Assembly: GCA_022828445.1 (NCBI GenBank)
Contig: JAIZZJ010000003.1
Span: forward strand, 682,001 to 746,000
Length of the DNA stretch: 64,000 nt
Direction of reading: 5' to 3'
From: Graphiopsis chlorocephala
Lineage: Eukaryota; Ascomycota; Dothideomycetes; Cladosporiales; Cladosporiaceae
Position numbers and translations under genes: made by a program. This document shows positions 10,902 to 21,691 of the stretch, in pieces. The notes beneath the pieces are model-generated. The model made no database searches, had not been told where the DNA came from, and saw nothing but the letters and a program-made list of their open reading frames with translations. Position 1 is the first letter of the stretch. The number at the start of each line of letters is the position of its first letter.

Positions 10902-13900
10902 ATGGCAGGCCGTCGACTAGGCGCCTCAGGTCAACGCCACCTGACACTCGAAGAACGAGTCAACATTGCTGAAGGCGAAGGCTCACTCAGCGGCACTGAC
11001 GACGGTCTTGATAGCATTCCAAGGTCGAAAGGCGCGGGTCCAGCCCAAGACATCAGTTTTGACGAATACATGGACGAACTCGGACTGAGCAAGCCCGATG
11101 CAGTGGAGATCAGCTCCGACGATGCTGAACAAGTATCCTCGAACAAAAGGCCCAAGGTGAGGGGGGAGAGAGTCGCATTCACAGATGACGAGGACAGCGA
11201 CGAAGCCTACAAGCAATTCCAGCAGCGCAAGACTATCAAACGAAAGTATGAGGCTGCACAGCGCGCAAAGACGAAGAAGAGGGCCGACAAGAATTCCATG
11301 GTTGGCAGAGTTTCCAAGACCGTTCTTGACTCTAAGAAACGTCTTCCAAAAAATTACGACGACCCATCCGACGATGACGAAGCTCTGATGGAGAGCACGT
11401 TACCGGAGTATTTGCGTAGTCGCAGAGTCGCGTGGGACCGCAAACGGCAGGATCTGGGTGACAACGGACTTCAGTTCCCGCCTGACTATGAAGACGTTTA
11501 CTTCTCGGACGATGAACGTCTCGAGTCGCTCAAAGAGCGGCCTGCATTATCTGAATTCATGCAGCCACGTAATTCGTATGAGGACATTGAACTACCAGCC
11601 TCATATGGTCTCATTCCTGCACCTATTGCCCAATTTCTCCGGAAATACCAGATCGAGGGCGTTGAGTTCTTGCATGAGCTCTTCGTGTATCAGAGAGGTG
11701 GCATTCTTGGTGACGACATGGGTTTGGGAAAAACGATTCAGGTCATTGCATTCTTGACTGTTGTCTTTGGCAAGACCGCGGACGAGCGTGATGCAAAACG
11801 CATGCGCAAGATGAGACGCTCCCACAGCGACAAATGGTATCCACGAGTCTTGCTGGTTGTTCCTGGTACGCTGGTAGCGAACTGGAAGAACGAGCTTGAG
11901 AAGTGGGGATGGTGGCACATCGACACTTGTCACGGTGGCAAGAAGAACCTTACATCTGCCGTGCAAACTGCAGCGAGTGGAAGGCTGGAGATCATGATTA
12001 CCACATACGACACTTACCGCATCCACGCAAATCTCATCAACACCATTCGATGGGACTGTGTCATTGCGGACGAGTGCCACAAAATCAAGGAGCGCACCTC
12101 AGAAACCACCAAGACCATGAACAACATCAACGCTCTCTGTCGCATTGGCTTGACAGGCACTGCTATCCAGAACAAATACGAAGAACTCTGGACACTCTTG
12201 AACTGGACCAACCCGGGCACTTTCGGCCCTCTGTCCAATTGGAAATCTACTGTCGCCGTTCCACTCAAGCTCGGACAGAGCCATGACGCTACATATGCGC
12301 AGTTGAAGAAGTCGCGCGAAGTCGCACAGAAGCTGGTTAACAACTTGCTTCCAAGGTTCTTGCTTCGCCGTCCAAAAACGCTCATAGCAGATCAACTGCC
12401 GAAAAAGAGCGACAAGGTGGTCTTCTGTCCGCTCAGCGACACTCAAGAGCTTGCATACAACAACTTCTGTGACACCGAAATCTTGCAAACCATTCGACAT
12501 GCCTACGAACCATGCGACTGTGGCTCTGGCAAGAAGCAGGGATGGTGCTGCTATACTCACGCGGACGGTAAGAGGTGGCAGCACTTCGTTTTCCCAGCGC
12601 TCCAGAACTTCCAGAAAATTGCAAACCACCTTACATTGCTATTGCCACACAGTCCTGATGGAGGCCAGGCACACGAGAAAGAGCTAGAGAAGCTGCAGAT
12701 GGCAATGCCAGACGCTTGGGAAGAGCTTTACAACAATCGCGAGAACATCATCTACAACACTAATCCGCAGTTCTGTGGCAAGTGGCGCATCCTCAAGAAG
12801 TTGTTGAAGCTGTGGCATGAGAATGGCGACAAGGTTCTTATCTTCAGCTACTCTGTTCGCTTGCTCAACATGCTGGACTTGCTCTTCAAGATGACAACGA
12901 CTTACAATGTCTCATCGCTCTCTGGCAAGACTCCGAACGACGAGCGTCAGGTAAGTCGAATCCATCAACTCGTGCAGTATTCCCCATTTTTGTTGATCTA
13001 AAGCTAATATGACTGCAGACTATTGTCGACGAGTTCAATTCTAACCCCAGTGCATTCGTCTTCCTCATCTCCACCAAAGCTGGTGGTCTCGGTCTCAACA
13101 TCACTTCTGCCAATAAAGTCGTGATCGTCGACCCGAATTGGAACCCGGCATATGATCTCCAGGCCCAGGATCGCGCATACCGCCTAGGACAGACCCGTGA
13201 TGTCGAGGTCTTCCGCCTGATCTCAGCTGGTACAATCGAAGAAGTCGTGTATGCGCGCCAGATCTACAAGCAACAACAAGCAAATATTGGCTACAACGCT
13301 TCGGTGGAGCGTAGGTATTTCAAGGGTGTACAGGACCAGAAAGACCTCAAAGGCGAGATCTTCGGCCTGGCTAATCTATTCGCACCCGTCAGCGAGGAGA
13401 TCAAACTCCGCGACATCTTCAACAAGACCAACATTGCCGAATCTCGCGCAGGCGTGGAGATTGCAGGCCTGGACCTGGAGCCCTCGCGCAATGAAGACGA
13501 TGATATTTACGATGGCAACGACGACACAGCACTCTCGCAATTGGCGCAGGAGATCATCGACGAGCCGAGCACTCTCCGCAAGAAAGCAGCAGGAGAAGGA
13601 ACGAAAAAGCCGGACGGAGTTATGGCCATCCTGGCAAGCGCAGGAGTGAAGTACACACATGAGAACGCGGAAGTCATCGGCACAAGCAAAGTCGAGACTC
13701 GTATCTCATCGCGCGCAGCAAAGGCTGGAGGCGACGCCGACTGGAATCGCGAGCGTGCATTTGTCGAGAGCCAGGCGTCGCAGAATGATGCTGGCACCGC
13801 GGCTTTGCACCCACACGCGAGGCCGCAGGCTAAGTCCGATGACGAGGACAGCGCGGGAGAGGAGACCAAGGTCCGGTACAGGTACAAGCCGTCGGAGGAA

Positions 13901-14059
13901 GTGCGCAAGCGGCAGTTTTGCACTATGGCGAAGGCCAATGGCTTTGACAACGTGAGTGACTTTGCGTTGGTGGTGGAGGGATGGACTCAGGAGCAGCGTC
14001 GCACGGCGCTCGACCGCTTCTACACCAGCAGAAGGCGCTCGTTGGCGAAATTGGGATGA
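10902..14059 (+). CDS. ERCC6L2: ERCC6L2-like SNF2 family DNA translocase
   Basis: Two exons: 10902-12950 and 13019-14059, 1029 residues. An acidic, basic-patched N-terminus precedes the SNF2 ATPase. DDMGLGKT (about residues 271-278) is Walker A, ADECHKIKE is motif II (DECH), RIGLTGTAIQN is motif III, and STKAGGLGLN and DRAYRLGQTRDVEVFRLI are motifs V and VI. Between the lobes is CDCGSGKKQGWCC, a zinc-knuckle-like cluster at the place where ERCC6L2 proteins have a similar Cys cluster. After motif VI, RQIYKQQ and RYFKGVQDQKDLKGEIFG also match ERCC6L2 rather than Rad26/CSB. The C-terminal ~60 residues (RYKPSEEVRKRQFCTMAK onward) probably form the HEBO-type domain of this family. Known roles are in DNA break repair and transcription-associated stability; the role here is inferred. 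Confidence 0.88.
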
Positions 14060-14268
14060 GTGGAGCGCCTGTATTTTCTGGAGTAAACGGTTTGATGTTT
14101 TGAGATACCCAAGGCATGACGCCTGATGCATGACCGACTATTCTGTATTATTTCTTTTCCCAGGATTTCATTTCTTCGATTGCGAACTTGCTGAAAGCTC
14201 CGAGGTTTCACTCATTGCGCATACACGCCCCGCCGATCTGACGCTCGACCTTCAGCGCGTAGGCCAGA

Positions 14269-14580
14269 CTAGATCAGAGGAACCTGCTGGGTAGCACAGT
14301 GAATACCACCACTCGTTGCAGCAATCCATCGGAGGTCCACCTGAACAACTTCCCATTCTGGGCAGAATCCTTCAATGGTGGTCTTTGCCGCGTTGTCAGT
14401 CCTCTCGTCTCCAAATCTCGGAATAATGACACCACCGTTGACGACAAGAAAGTTGACGTAGTTGAGAGCCGGCGGGTCTTCATCATCGTTGTCTTGCTTG
14501 GGGAAGTTCATTTCGGCCGCTTGGCTGCACCAGTGGGGCGGTGCACATTCGAATTGCGGCCAGAATCGGACGTAAGACTT
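14269..14580 (-). pseudogene. Relic of an agmatine/peptidylarginine deiminase-type gene (3' end only)
   Basis: The minus-strand frame from about 14580 to the TAG at 14269 encodes a clear C-terminus of the agmatine-deiminase family: NYVNFLVVNGGVIIPRFGD, then GGIHCATQQVP, which holds the family's catalytic cysteine. Upstream in the same frame, KSYVRFWPQFE and PPHWCSQAAE may also belong. The frame then meets a stop, and nothing resembling the first 250 or so residues of the enzyme (which includes the other catalytic residues) is visible up to the KH-protein gene. The simplest reading is a 5'-deleted remnant. A heavily spliced intact gene is less likely but not excluded. Confidence 0.6.
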
Positions 14581-15826
14581 GTTCGGTTTCTTTGCACTAC
14601 TACTCGAATCACATTTGCGGAAAGTCCGTCAAGCTTTGTCGACTTCGTCTCGATATGATGCAGGGCGGTGGTCTCGGGAGGTTGGTCGAGGTTAAAGCCC
14701 GAATCAAACGCAACGCGAGAGGCGAGATTCGCAACTTTGAGTGTATGCAGGCTCCAGTATATCCTAGTCTAGGAATGCGCACCTTATTCACCTATGTTGC
14801 TACTTTTACAACATTACCAGGGTTCATGTGCATTGGCCCCGTGGTCGGGTGAGCGTACAAGGATGTGTCGTCGTGTATGTCGAGGCGGCGAGGTAAATAG
14901 GATGTTCGTATTGGCTCCCGAATTTTCGTCGACTATAGCCTTTTGGTTTCATGTATGCCATCTCCCTCAGTAATTATCAGTGGGCATAGCTTGTGTGACA
15001 TATTGTGACTTCCACTTGATCACATGGTATAGCTCGTCGACTGAGTGGGTATTGATCTGTGAGTGTGAAGCGTAAAGAAGGCAAGCATGCTTGTAAAGTA
15101 CTAAGGTACTGAAGATTCCATCCAATTAGGAGAAAAAGTGAAGTTCAAAGCGCGTGTTTAAAAACTATATAATCAAGCTATGCTAACAGGACCAACAGCG
15201 CCAACCATCAGTCACTATTGACAAGAAGGCAGACTGCCTGTCCAGCCTTCTGCAATGCCCAGGGTATAAACAAGAAGCTGAGTAAATCACTCAAGAAACT
15301 CAATCAAGGGCGAGCACCCTAATGCTTGCATGTTGATGCAATTTGAAAGAACCATTTGCGGATTTGATGGATGGTGGCATCGAAACCCGCGAACACAACG
15401 CTTGTTCAAGACGAAGTTATGCCACGAAAGCAAGGCACGTGATGGATGTATGCAAGCACGCGCATGACGACAATCTGAGATGAGGTGGCGAATCCAGAAG
15501 ACATAGCGGCAGGCGAGTGGGTGACGTCGATGGAAGGACAACCAGTGATTCAGCGAAGCGACGATCAGTCGTATCGTAGCACGGAGTTACCACGGGTCGT
15601 CATACGCAAAAGCGCCAGAAGATTCACACCAATGGCAAGGAAGCGATCAATGCAGTCACCAGAAGGCCACATGAAGTGTGAGTCAAGACGCGACAAAAGT
15701 CAGCAGGATGAAGCGCGACGAGGTCCAGGTCAAAGAATTCCGATCAAAGAAGTGGTCACCACAGACACATTTCGGTTGCGTTCACGTCTTACAGCCATGG
15801 GTGTCGAATGTCAACGAAGCAACGGC
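14581..15826. other. Intergenic, AT-richer stretch, no supported gene
   Basis: No gene was recognised. The part at about 14900-15300 is richer in A and T than its surroundings. The open frame 15485-15979 (plus) starts at GTG and runs antisense into the KH gene, so it is probably 3'UTR or terminator of that gene. Confidence 0.45.
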
Positions 15827-17604
15827 TTACTGCTGGCCAGGAGTACCGGCGCCTGGCTGTTGGCCTTGCGCCATCATCTGCTGCATGTACCATTGCGCAT
15901 AGAATTGCTGGTACGCGGCGTTCGGGTCTTGTGCTGGTGTGCCCGACGAAGCCTGTGCGGGTGCAGTCTGCTGCGGTAGAGTAGGCATCTGGAAAGATGG
16001 CATCTGAGGGGGCGGCTGCTGCTGCTGTTGCGGCTGGTACTGCCCATATCCCGCCATGGCGGGTTGTTGCTGCTGTTGTGAGTATCCATCGTACGAGGGC
16101 GCTTGATCATAGGAGTTTCCGCCTCTGCCACCGCCGCCGCCGCCATTGCGTCCACCACGGCCACCGGATTGGCCATCACGTTCGCGGACAGTCTCAACCT
16201 TCTCCCAAATCACTCTCTCCGCTTCTTCAATCTGGCGTGGTGTTCCCTCGAGGTCAATATCGCGATTGATGTCGGGTGCCTGGGGTTGGTGAACGTTGAT
16301 CTTGCAGCCACTGTTACGTTGAAGATCCTTGATGGTCTCACCACCTTTGCCGATGATCATGCCTACAGCTTGCGAGGGCACCTGAATGGTCTTGGTAGAT
16401 CCGCCCTGGCCACCACGACCGCCGTCGTAAGGGCGCTCGCGTGGGGCCATGGCGTTGGATCCAGTTCCGGCTCCACCTTGCTGGCCTCTGCTGTCACTCT
16501 CAACAATTTCGAGGATCAGGTCTTTCGCGACATTAACGGCTTGCACGCTGCCGATCAAGTTGATGGGACGGAGGCCATTAACACTCTTTGTCTCACCCAA
16601 GATGTTGACGTGACAACCACTGCGCTCCTGGAGGTCTTTGATCGTCTCACCACCACGACCGATGATAAGGCCTACAGTCTTATCGGGAACCATGACTTGG
16701 GTGCTATCTTCACCGTCACGGAGGGCAGGGAGATTGACTTTGGCACGACCAGGCATACCAGCAGTGTAGGCACCCTTGTCCTGCATGACGTTGGCACCCC
16801 CGTTCTCTTCGATGATGCCGAAGATGGCGGTCTTTGCGGACTCCCTGCTTCTCGCTGGGCCTGTGATGGTACATTGACGCTCGGTAGCATGAGGATCCTT
16901 GGACTGGAGGAACTGTACACGGGCACCGGACTCAGACTCGACCTTCCTGAGGTTCTCACCAGCGCGACCGATGATCAAACCAACAAGTGAAGACTTCACA
17001 CGGATTGTTTCAGAGTCACCATCGTTCTGGCCACGGTTGGAGGGTTCTCTAGAGTTGCGGTAGCCACGGTCAGGGGAGTTTGACCTGCGATAGCTACCAC
17101 GTCTGGGGTCTTCACGGCGCTCATCACGGTAAGGGTTGCTGTAGGCGTCACGTCTCGGTGGGGAACGCGACCTAGAGCGGGAAGGCTGGTAGCCACGGCC
17201 AGCGAGTCTCGGGTCATCACGAGGAGATCCTGCTCTAGGATCGTAAGAAGACACACCCCTGTTCGCTGCAATGTTCTTCGCCTTCGCAATTGCCTCAGCA
17301 ATGCTGACCGCACCGCTACCAGTCGGTCTGATGCCATGAAGATCTAAACTGCCGCTGCTCGTGGGCTGCGGAAGGTATGCGCCCGAGGGAGGGGCACTGG
17401 GAGGCTGCGCAGACGTTGCGCCTGGGTACGCAGCAGGTGGTGGCTGACTCGGTTGGGCGTGTTGCGGCGTCGCATTGGTCGGGGTCGCAGCCTGGTTCTG
17501 TTGAGCTGTAGAGATGTATTAGTCGCGCAGGTCGCATGTCATTGGGTTGCGTGCGCGCACTTACCCAGGGCTGCGAGGATGGAGGAGATGTCTGGCTGAG
17601 CCAT
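15827..17604 (-). CDS. Three-KH-domain RNA/ssDNA-binding protein (FUBP/hnRNP-K-like)
   Basis: Two exons: 17565-17604 and 15827-17505, 572 residues. The first exon encodes MAQPDISSILAAL. A Pro/Gln/Ala-rich stretch and an Arg/Ser-rich stretch (SRSRSRSPPRR) follow. Three KH domains show their GxxG loops: GLIIGRAGE (loop about 193-196), GLIIGRGGETIK (about 296-299) and GMIIGKGGETIKDLQ (about 399-402). The C-terminus is Gly/Arg-rich and then a Gln/Pro-rich prion-like tail. The order and spacing resemble FUSE-binding and KSRP-type proteins in mRNA processing or transcription; fungal homologues are little studied. The gene is divergent from NRK1 over a 529 bp shared upstream region. Confidence 0.9.
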
Positions 17605-18133
17605 GTTGTCGCGAATGGAGGGTCGCGATTCGGTGATGTTCGGTAGGCGCAGTTCTTGTCGACAATGCGCGGAGTGGTTGTTGTAGTAGAGGTGAAAATG
17701 AAGAAGTGGCAAAGTGGAATGGACAAAGAGGAGGTTGGTCGCAGTCGCAAATGGAAGGAGCGCGCGCTTGCTTGGTTCTTTGCGCTGCGTTTTACCGTCG
17801 ATGGCCCGTGCTCAATCGAGCGCTATCTCACTTATGGCCAATCTTGAAATCACATGATTACGAAAGCAGCATGCTGACTGGACCATTTGACTTCAGCGAC
17901 AGCGATTGACTCAGATTGGTAGTAGCATATACAGTCACCTCTAGTCGGCATCGAAAGATCACTCATTCGAGTATCACGTTGTAGCATCAGCATACCACAG
18001 ACACGGCACCATCCAGAGGACCTCCTCACCAGAACCTCGCCAAACGAGGGTATCGGTCACAAGTACTGCATTTCCCACGACGGAAGCACTTCACTTCACT
18101 TCCTCGAAAAGGCATCAAACCACTTCAGTCGAC
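17605..18133. promoter_or_regulatory. Divergent promoter between KH-protein gene and NRK1
   Basis: A 529 bp gap lies between two outward-facing start codons. Small frames inside it carry no recognisable protein. Confidence 0.45.
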
Positions 18134-18874
18134 ATGTCACCAACAAAGTGCCTCCTTGTCGGCCTCTCCGGCCCATCCTCAAGCGGCAAAACCACAATCG
18201 CCCGTCTCCTCCGCGACATCCTCCCCAACGCCTTCATCCTCCACGAAGACGACTTCTACAAAACCGACGCCGAAATCCCCATCAACAAGGAACACGACCT
18301 AGCAGACTGGGACTGCCTAGAATCTATCAATTTACCCGCTCTCGAATCAGCACTGAAACACATCAAAGCCTACGGCGCCCTGCCTTCAGACCTCGAGAGC
18401 AAAGAGGACCAGAACTCGGTCGGTGAGGTGAACATTGACGCAGCGCTGGTGGAACGCCTCAAGCAGCAGGTGTCGAGTTTGGGGCTGGAGCACGTTCGGG
18501 TGGCGATTGTGGATGGGTTTTTGCTGTATTCACGGGAAATGGTGGCGGTTAGAGACACGTTTGATGTGAAATTGTTTTTGAGGACGACCTACGAGACGGC
18601 TAAAAAGAGACGCGAAGCGCGCAGTGGATATGTGACGCTCGAAGGCTTCTGGGCTGATCCACCTGGCTATGTTGACAAGATTGTCTGGCCGAATTATGTC
18701 AAGGACCACAAGTATCTGTTCCGTGACGAGAACGTGGAGGGCGAGGTTAATGATAAGCTTGTTAAGGATATTGGGATAGACATAATGCCTGCAGAGAAAC
18801 AGGGTGATCTCAGTGCTTGTTTGGAATGGGCGTATGGAAAGCTACAAGAAGCTTTGCGAAAAATAGATGCGTAG
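18134..18874 (+). CDS. NRK1: Nicotinamide riboside kinase
   Basis: Single exon, 246 residues. It phosphorylates nicotinamide riboside to NMN in NAD+ salvage. The Walker A loop is GLSGPSSSGKTT (residues about 10-21). It is followed by FILHEDDFYKTDAEIP and DWDCLESIN, both conserved substrate-site segments of Nrk1. The mid-protein IVDGFLLYS and the LFLRTTYETAKKRREARSGY lid are also typical. The length fits the fungal family. Its stop lies only 68 bases from the stop of the convergent ARMH3-like gene, so the two transcripts probably overlap at their 3' ends. Confidence 0.93.
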   Translation: MSPTKCLLVGLSGPSSSGKTTIARLLRDILPNAFILHEDDFYKTDAEIPINKEHDLADWDCLESINLPALESALKHIKAYGALPSDLESKEDQNSVGEVNIDAALVERLKQQVSSLGLEHVRVAIVDGFLLYSREMVAVRDTFDVKLFLRTTYETAKKRREARSGYVTLEGFWADPPGYVDKIVWPNYVKDHKYLFRDENVEGEVNDKLVKDIGIDIMPAEKQGDLSACLEWAYGKLQEALRKIDA

Positions 18875-18942
18875 GTTCATGACGTTGATTGGAACAATAC
18901 ATGCACGAACCCACACCATTCCCTCGAAATATTGCCATGCCT

Positions 18943-21130
18943 CTAAGAGGACACCAGCCTTGCAGCATCAGCGACGGCCACCCGGGTGACTTTCTTCACA
19001 ACACTCTTCGAATCAGCCTCCCTGAACGGTTTCCCTATCTCGAGTCCCTCCCTCGTCTCAATCGAAAGCGTCTCGTAGCCGGTCTTGATGATCTTGGCGA
19101 CTTCTGCTGGGCTGAGGTTGGCACTCTTGCCCTTGTGATGCTCATCGATCAGATTGCGATAGTGCGTCGACACGCCAATGAGAGTGTTGATCGACGTTCG
19201 CTCGTCAGCCTTTGCAAGATTGTAGGCCGTGCGTAGGTCCGTGAGTGCTACGCTCGACTCGACAAGCTTGTAGAACAGGTCATCGTAAGACGCCGAATCG
19301 GGCAGGAAGCTTTCTCCGGTATTCAGTGCGAGGGTGAGCAGGTCGACCAGGCTTTGAACCACATCTGAAGTTCCGTGCAGCATGTTGAGGTCCTCCGCGT
19401 ACGTTGTAAGGAAGCGCACAAAGGACAATAGAGAGCGCCATAGTTCGCTCCAGTGGTAGAGCAACTTTGTTCGCGTCTTAGACAGGTGGCTTAGTACGCG
19501 CGATAAGACTACGATGCTCTGCTTGTAGAACACGGTGTCGAGCCGCTTACGCAGGTTGTGGTTGATGCCGTCGACGAGGATGTCGAGAATTGCGGCCACG
19601 TAAGGGCGTTCTTCTTTGGTCGATGGCGGCAGGTAAGGTGGCCGTTGTCGACTTAATCGCACGGACGCGGTGTGGGAGCAGAGCTCTTTGGCGGCTGCTG
19701 GATCTTCGAAGAAAATCCAAAGGATGATGATGGACAATTGGGCGTATAGGGATGACCGTGTAGTCCTGTACGCGTGATGCAGAAGATACGATGTGTAAGA
19801 GAGGAAGTTACTGAAAGGCGTGGGAAGGTCTTTGTCACTAGCCTGTTGCTTCACGAGCATAGCGCAAAACACTTTGTTCGACAGAGCGAAGTCGTAAAGC
19901 GCAAGCAGGGAGGAGGCTTCTGGCCCAGGTCTATACTATGTTAGCGCAGGTGTTTCGACTCCTGGGTTCTGACATACTCACTGTTCACCGAAAAGGGTGC
20001 GCTGTTGATCCTCTGTCAGAACTGGCGCAGGAGGTTTCGTCCTAGCGAGTGCACCCAGTCCGACGTATGAAAGAGTGCCGCCGATACTCCATACGGCGGG
20101 ACTGTCATCCAGGATCGCGATGTAGCGTTCTCGCAGCAACTTACATGTCCAGCCGACAGATTCGATGACTTTCTCCATGCCATTGTCATCCAAATAATCG
20201 GCCAGCCTCACTCTGTATTGATTGTGTGTCTCAAATTTGTCGTAGTTTGCAAGTAGGCCGACGAGCAGAAATGGCTCGGAGGCTCTGAGAGGGTGGTCCA
20301 TTTTCTGAATGTGCTGTACCGCGACTTAGCTCATAATCACTTTCCAGATGGGTGTCAAGTTACCTTCATGAGCGCTGGAAACAAGTCTCGATGGACAAAA
20401 TACGAAACAGGTGCTGTTTGATAGCCGCCGGCGACGACAGCGATTGCGACTCTGATGGCTTTCTGTCTCGTGGAGGCTGCGATTGTTATTAGTGAAATTT
20501 GCTCAGTCGACGCGTGTCGAAACATACCATCTCGGCCCATTTTGATCGTGCTCTCCAAAGTCGCAGTAAGATCTGAGTATACGGCGTCAACATTGTCGAG
20601 GCCCGCGGTGACTTCGATAATGTCAGAGCTCGGGCTAGTAAATCGTTTGGTCAAGACGACGGAAAAGAAAACTGCAAGGGTCTGAGTTATGAGTGGGTTC
20701 ATAAGTAGTTTAGACAACCGACATCATCATCTTACATCAAGAGCATTATCGTCCAATGGCGCAGTGCCCCTCTTGATGGCAGATAAAGCTTGTAGCAATA
20801 GCTGACGAGGTTGATGCTAGGATTTGTCAGAATACGTTGTCGGTAGATGCGTGCAATTCGATACATACTGGCGCATGCAATAGATATTCGGCATCGATGT
20901 CTTCCAATATTTGCTTCAGACGTGCAAGGTCTGGTTTGAGGAGGAATAGTTCACGCCAGAATCCCTCTGTATGCTCTTGGCCTTCGACATCCTGGACCGG
21001 GTCAATATAATTACAATTATCACAAGCAGTCCGAAAGTGATACCCTGAACAAATCCCGATAGAGCGTGACGATCTTCGGCTCAAAATAGTCAGGCCTGTG
21101 TTGCTGCGTGAGGGGGGATTGCAAGTCCAT
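18943..21130 (-). CDS. ARMH3/DUF1741 armadillo-like protein
   Basis: Seven exons on the minus strand: 21044-21130, 20869-20991, 20736-20816, 20528-20681, 20364-20476, 19982-20304 and 18943-19930, totalling 622 residues. The start MDLQSPLTQQHRPDYFEPK runs into TEGFWRELFLLKPDLARLK, the conserved opening of the ARMH3 (C10orf76) family, and the C-terminal third carries the DUF1741-type helical repeats. In animals ARMH3 works at the Golgi with the Arf exchange factor GBF1 and PI4KB. A Golgi role in fungi is inferred from the family. All six introns are 45-60 bp and keep frame. Confidence 0.88.
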
Positions 21131-21691
21131 TGTGAACAAGGAGAAAGATTCAGGTCGTGGTGGGAACCATCGATCGAAGTGCTGCAATTATATCTGCCAG
21201 CATATGCGAGGATGAGGAACGTAGCACACGTTGGATGTTCAAACACAGCAGGAAGTTAGTTACGCGGCTTGTTGTTTCACATGCGAGCGACCGGGCCGAA
21301 GCTGTACGACTTTCTGAGTATAAGTCTACATGCGATATCAGAAGTACAGATGCAGCTCTGCCATATCACTTATACGTGCTGACGCTTTCAAACCTGTTTC
21401 CGAGTATGCTGTGCAAACGAAAAGAAAGGGTTGAGCGACTCATAGGCTAATGAAAAAGGCCTTATCAGATACATAGATGCCAACATGTGGTTCCAAGGGA
21501 ACATCGAACATGAATCTGTGAAGACACGCTGTGAAGATCAGGAGATCGGAAAACCAGGGTTCACCAATGACGTACTGTTGAGAGTTTAGGGATGCAGTAT
21601 TGATGTGAGACTCGAGCGAGGGTCGTCTCCTTCTCTTCGGACGACCACTACAGTTCTCTCTACCAACCGAAACATCACATGCCCACAGGTA
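21131..21691. promoter_or_regulatory. Divergent promoter between ARMH3-like and DUF726 genes
   Basis: A 561 bp gap lies between outward-facing starts. An in-frame extension of the DUF726 frame reaches 21605 but begins at GTG and reads as leader sequence. Confidence 0.4.

Noticed and set aside
15485..15979. 164-codon plus-strand open frame
   Set aside because: Starts at GTG and runs antisense over the end of the KH-protein gene.
16103..16990. 295-codon plus-strand frame inside the KH gene
   Set aside because: Antisense shadow of the KH domains, with no independent domain.
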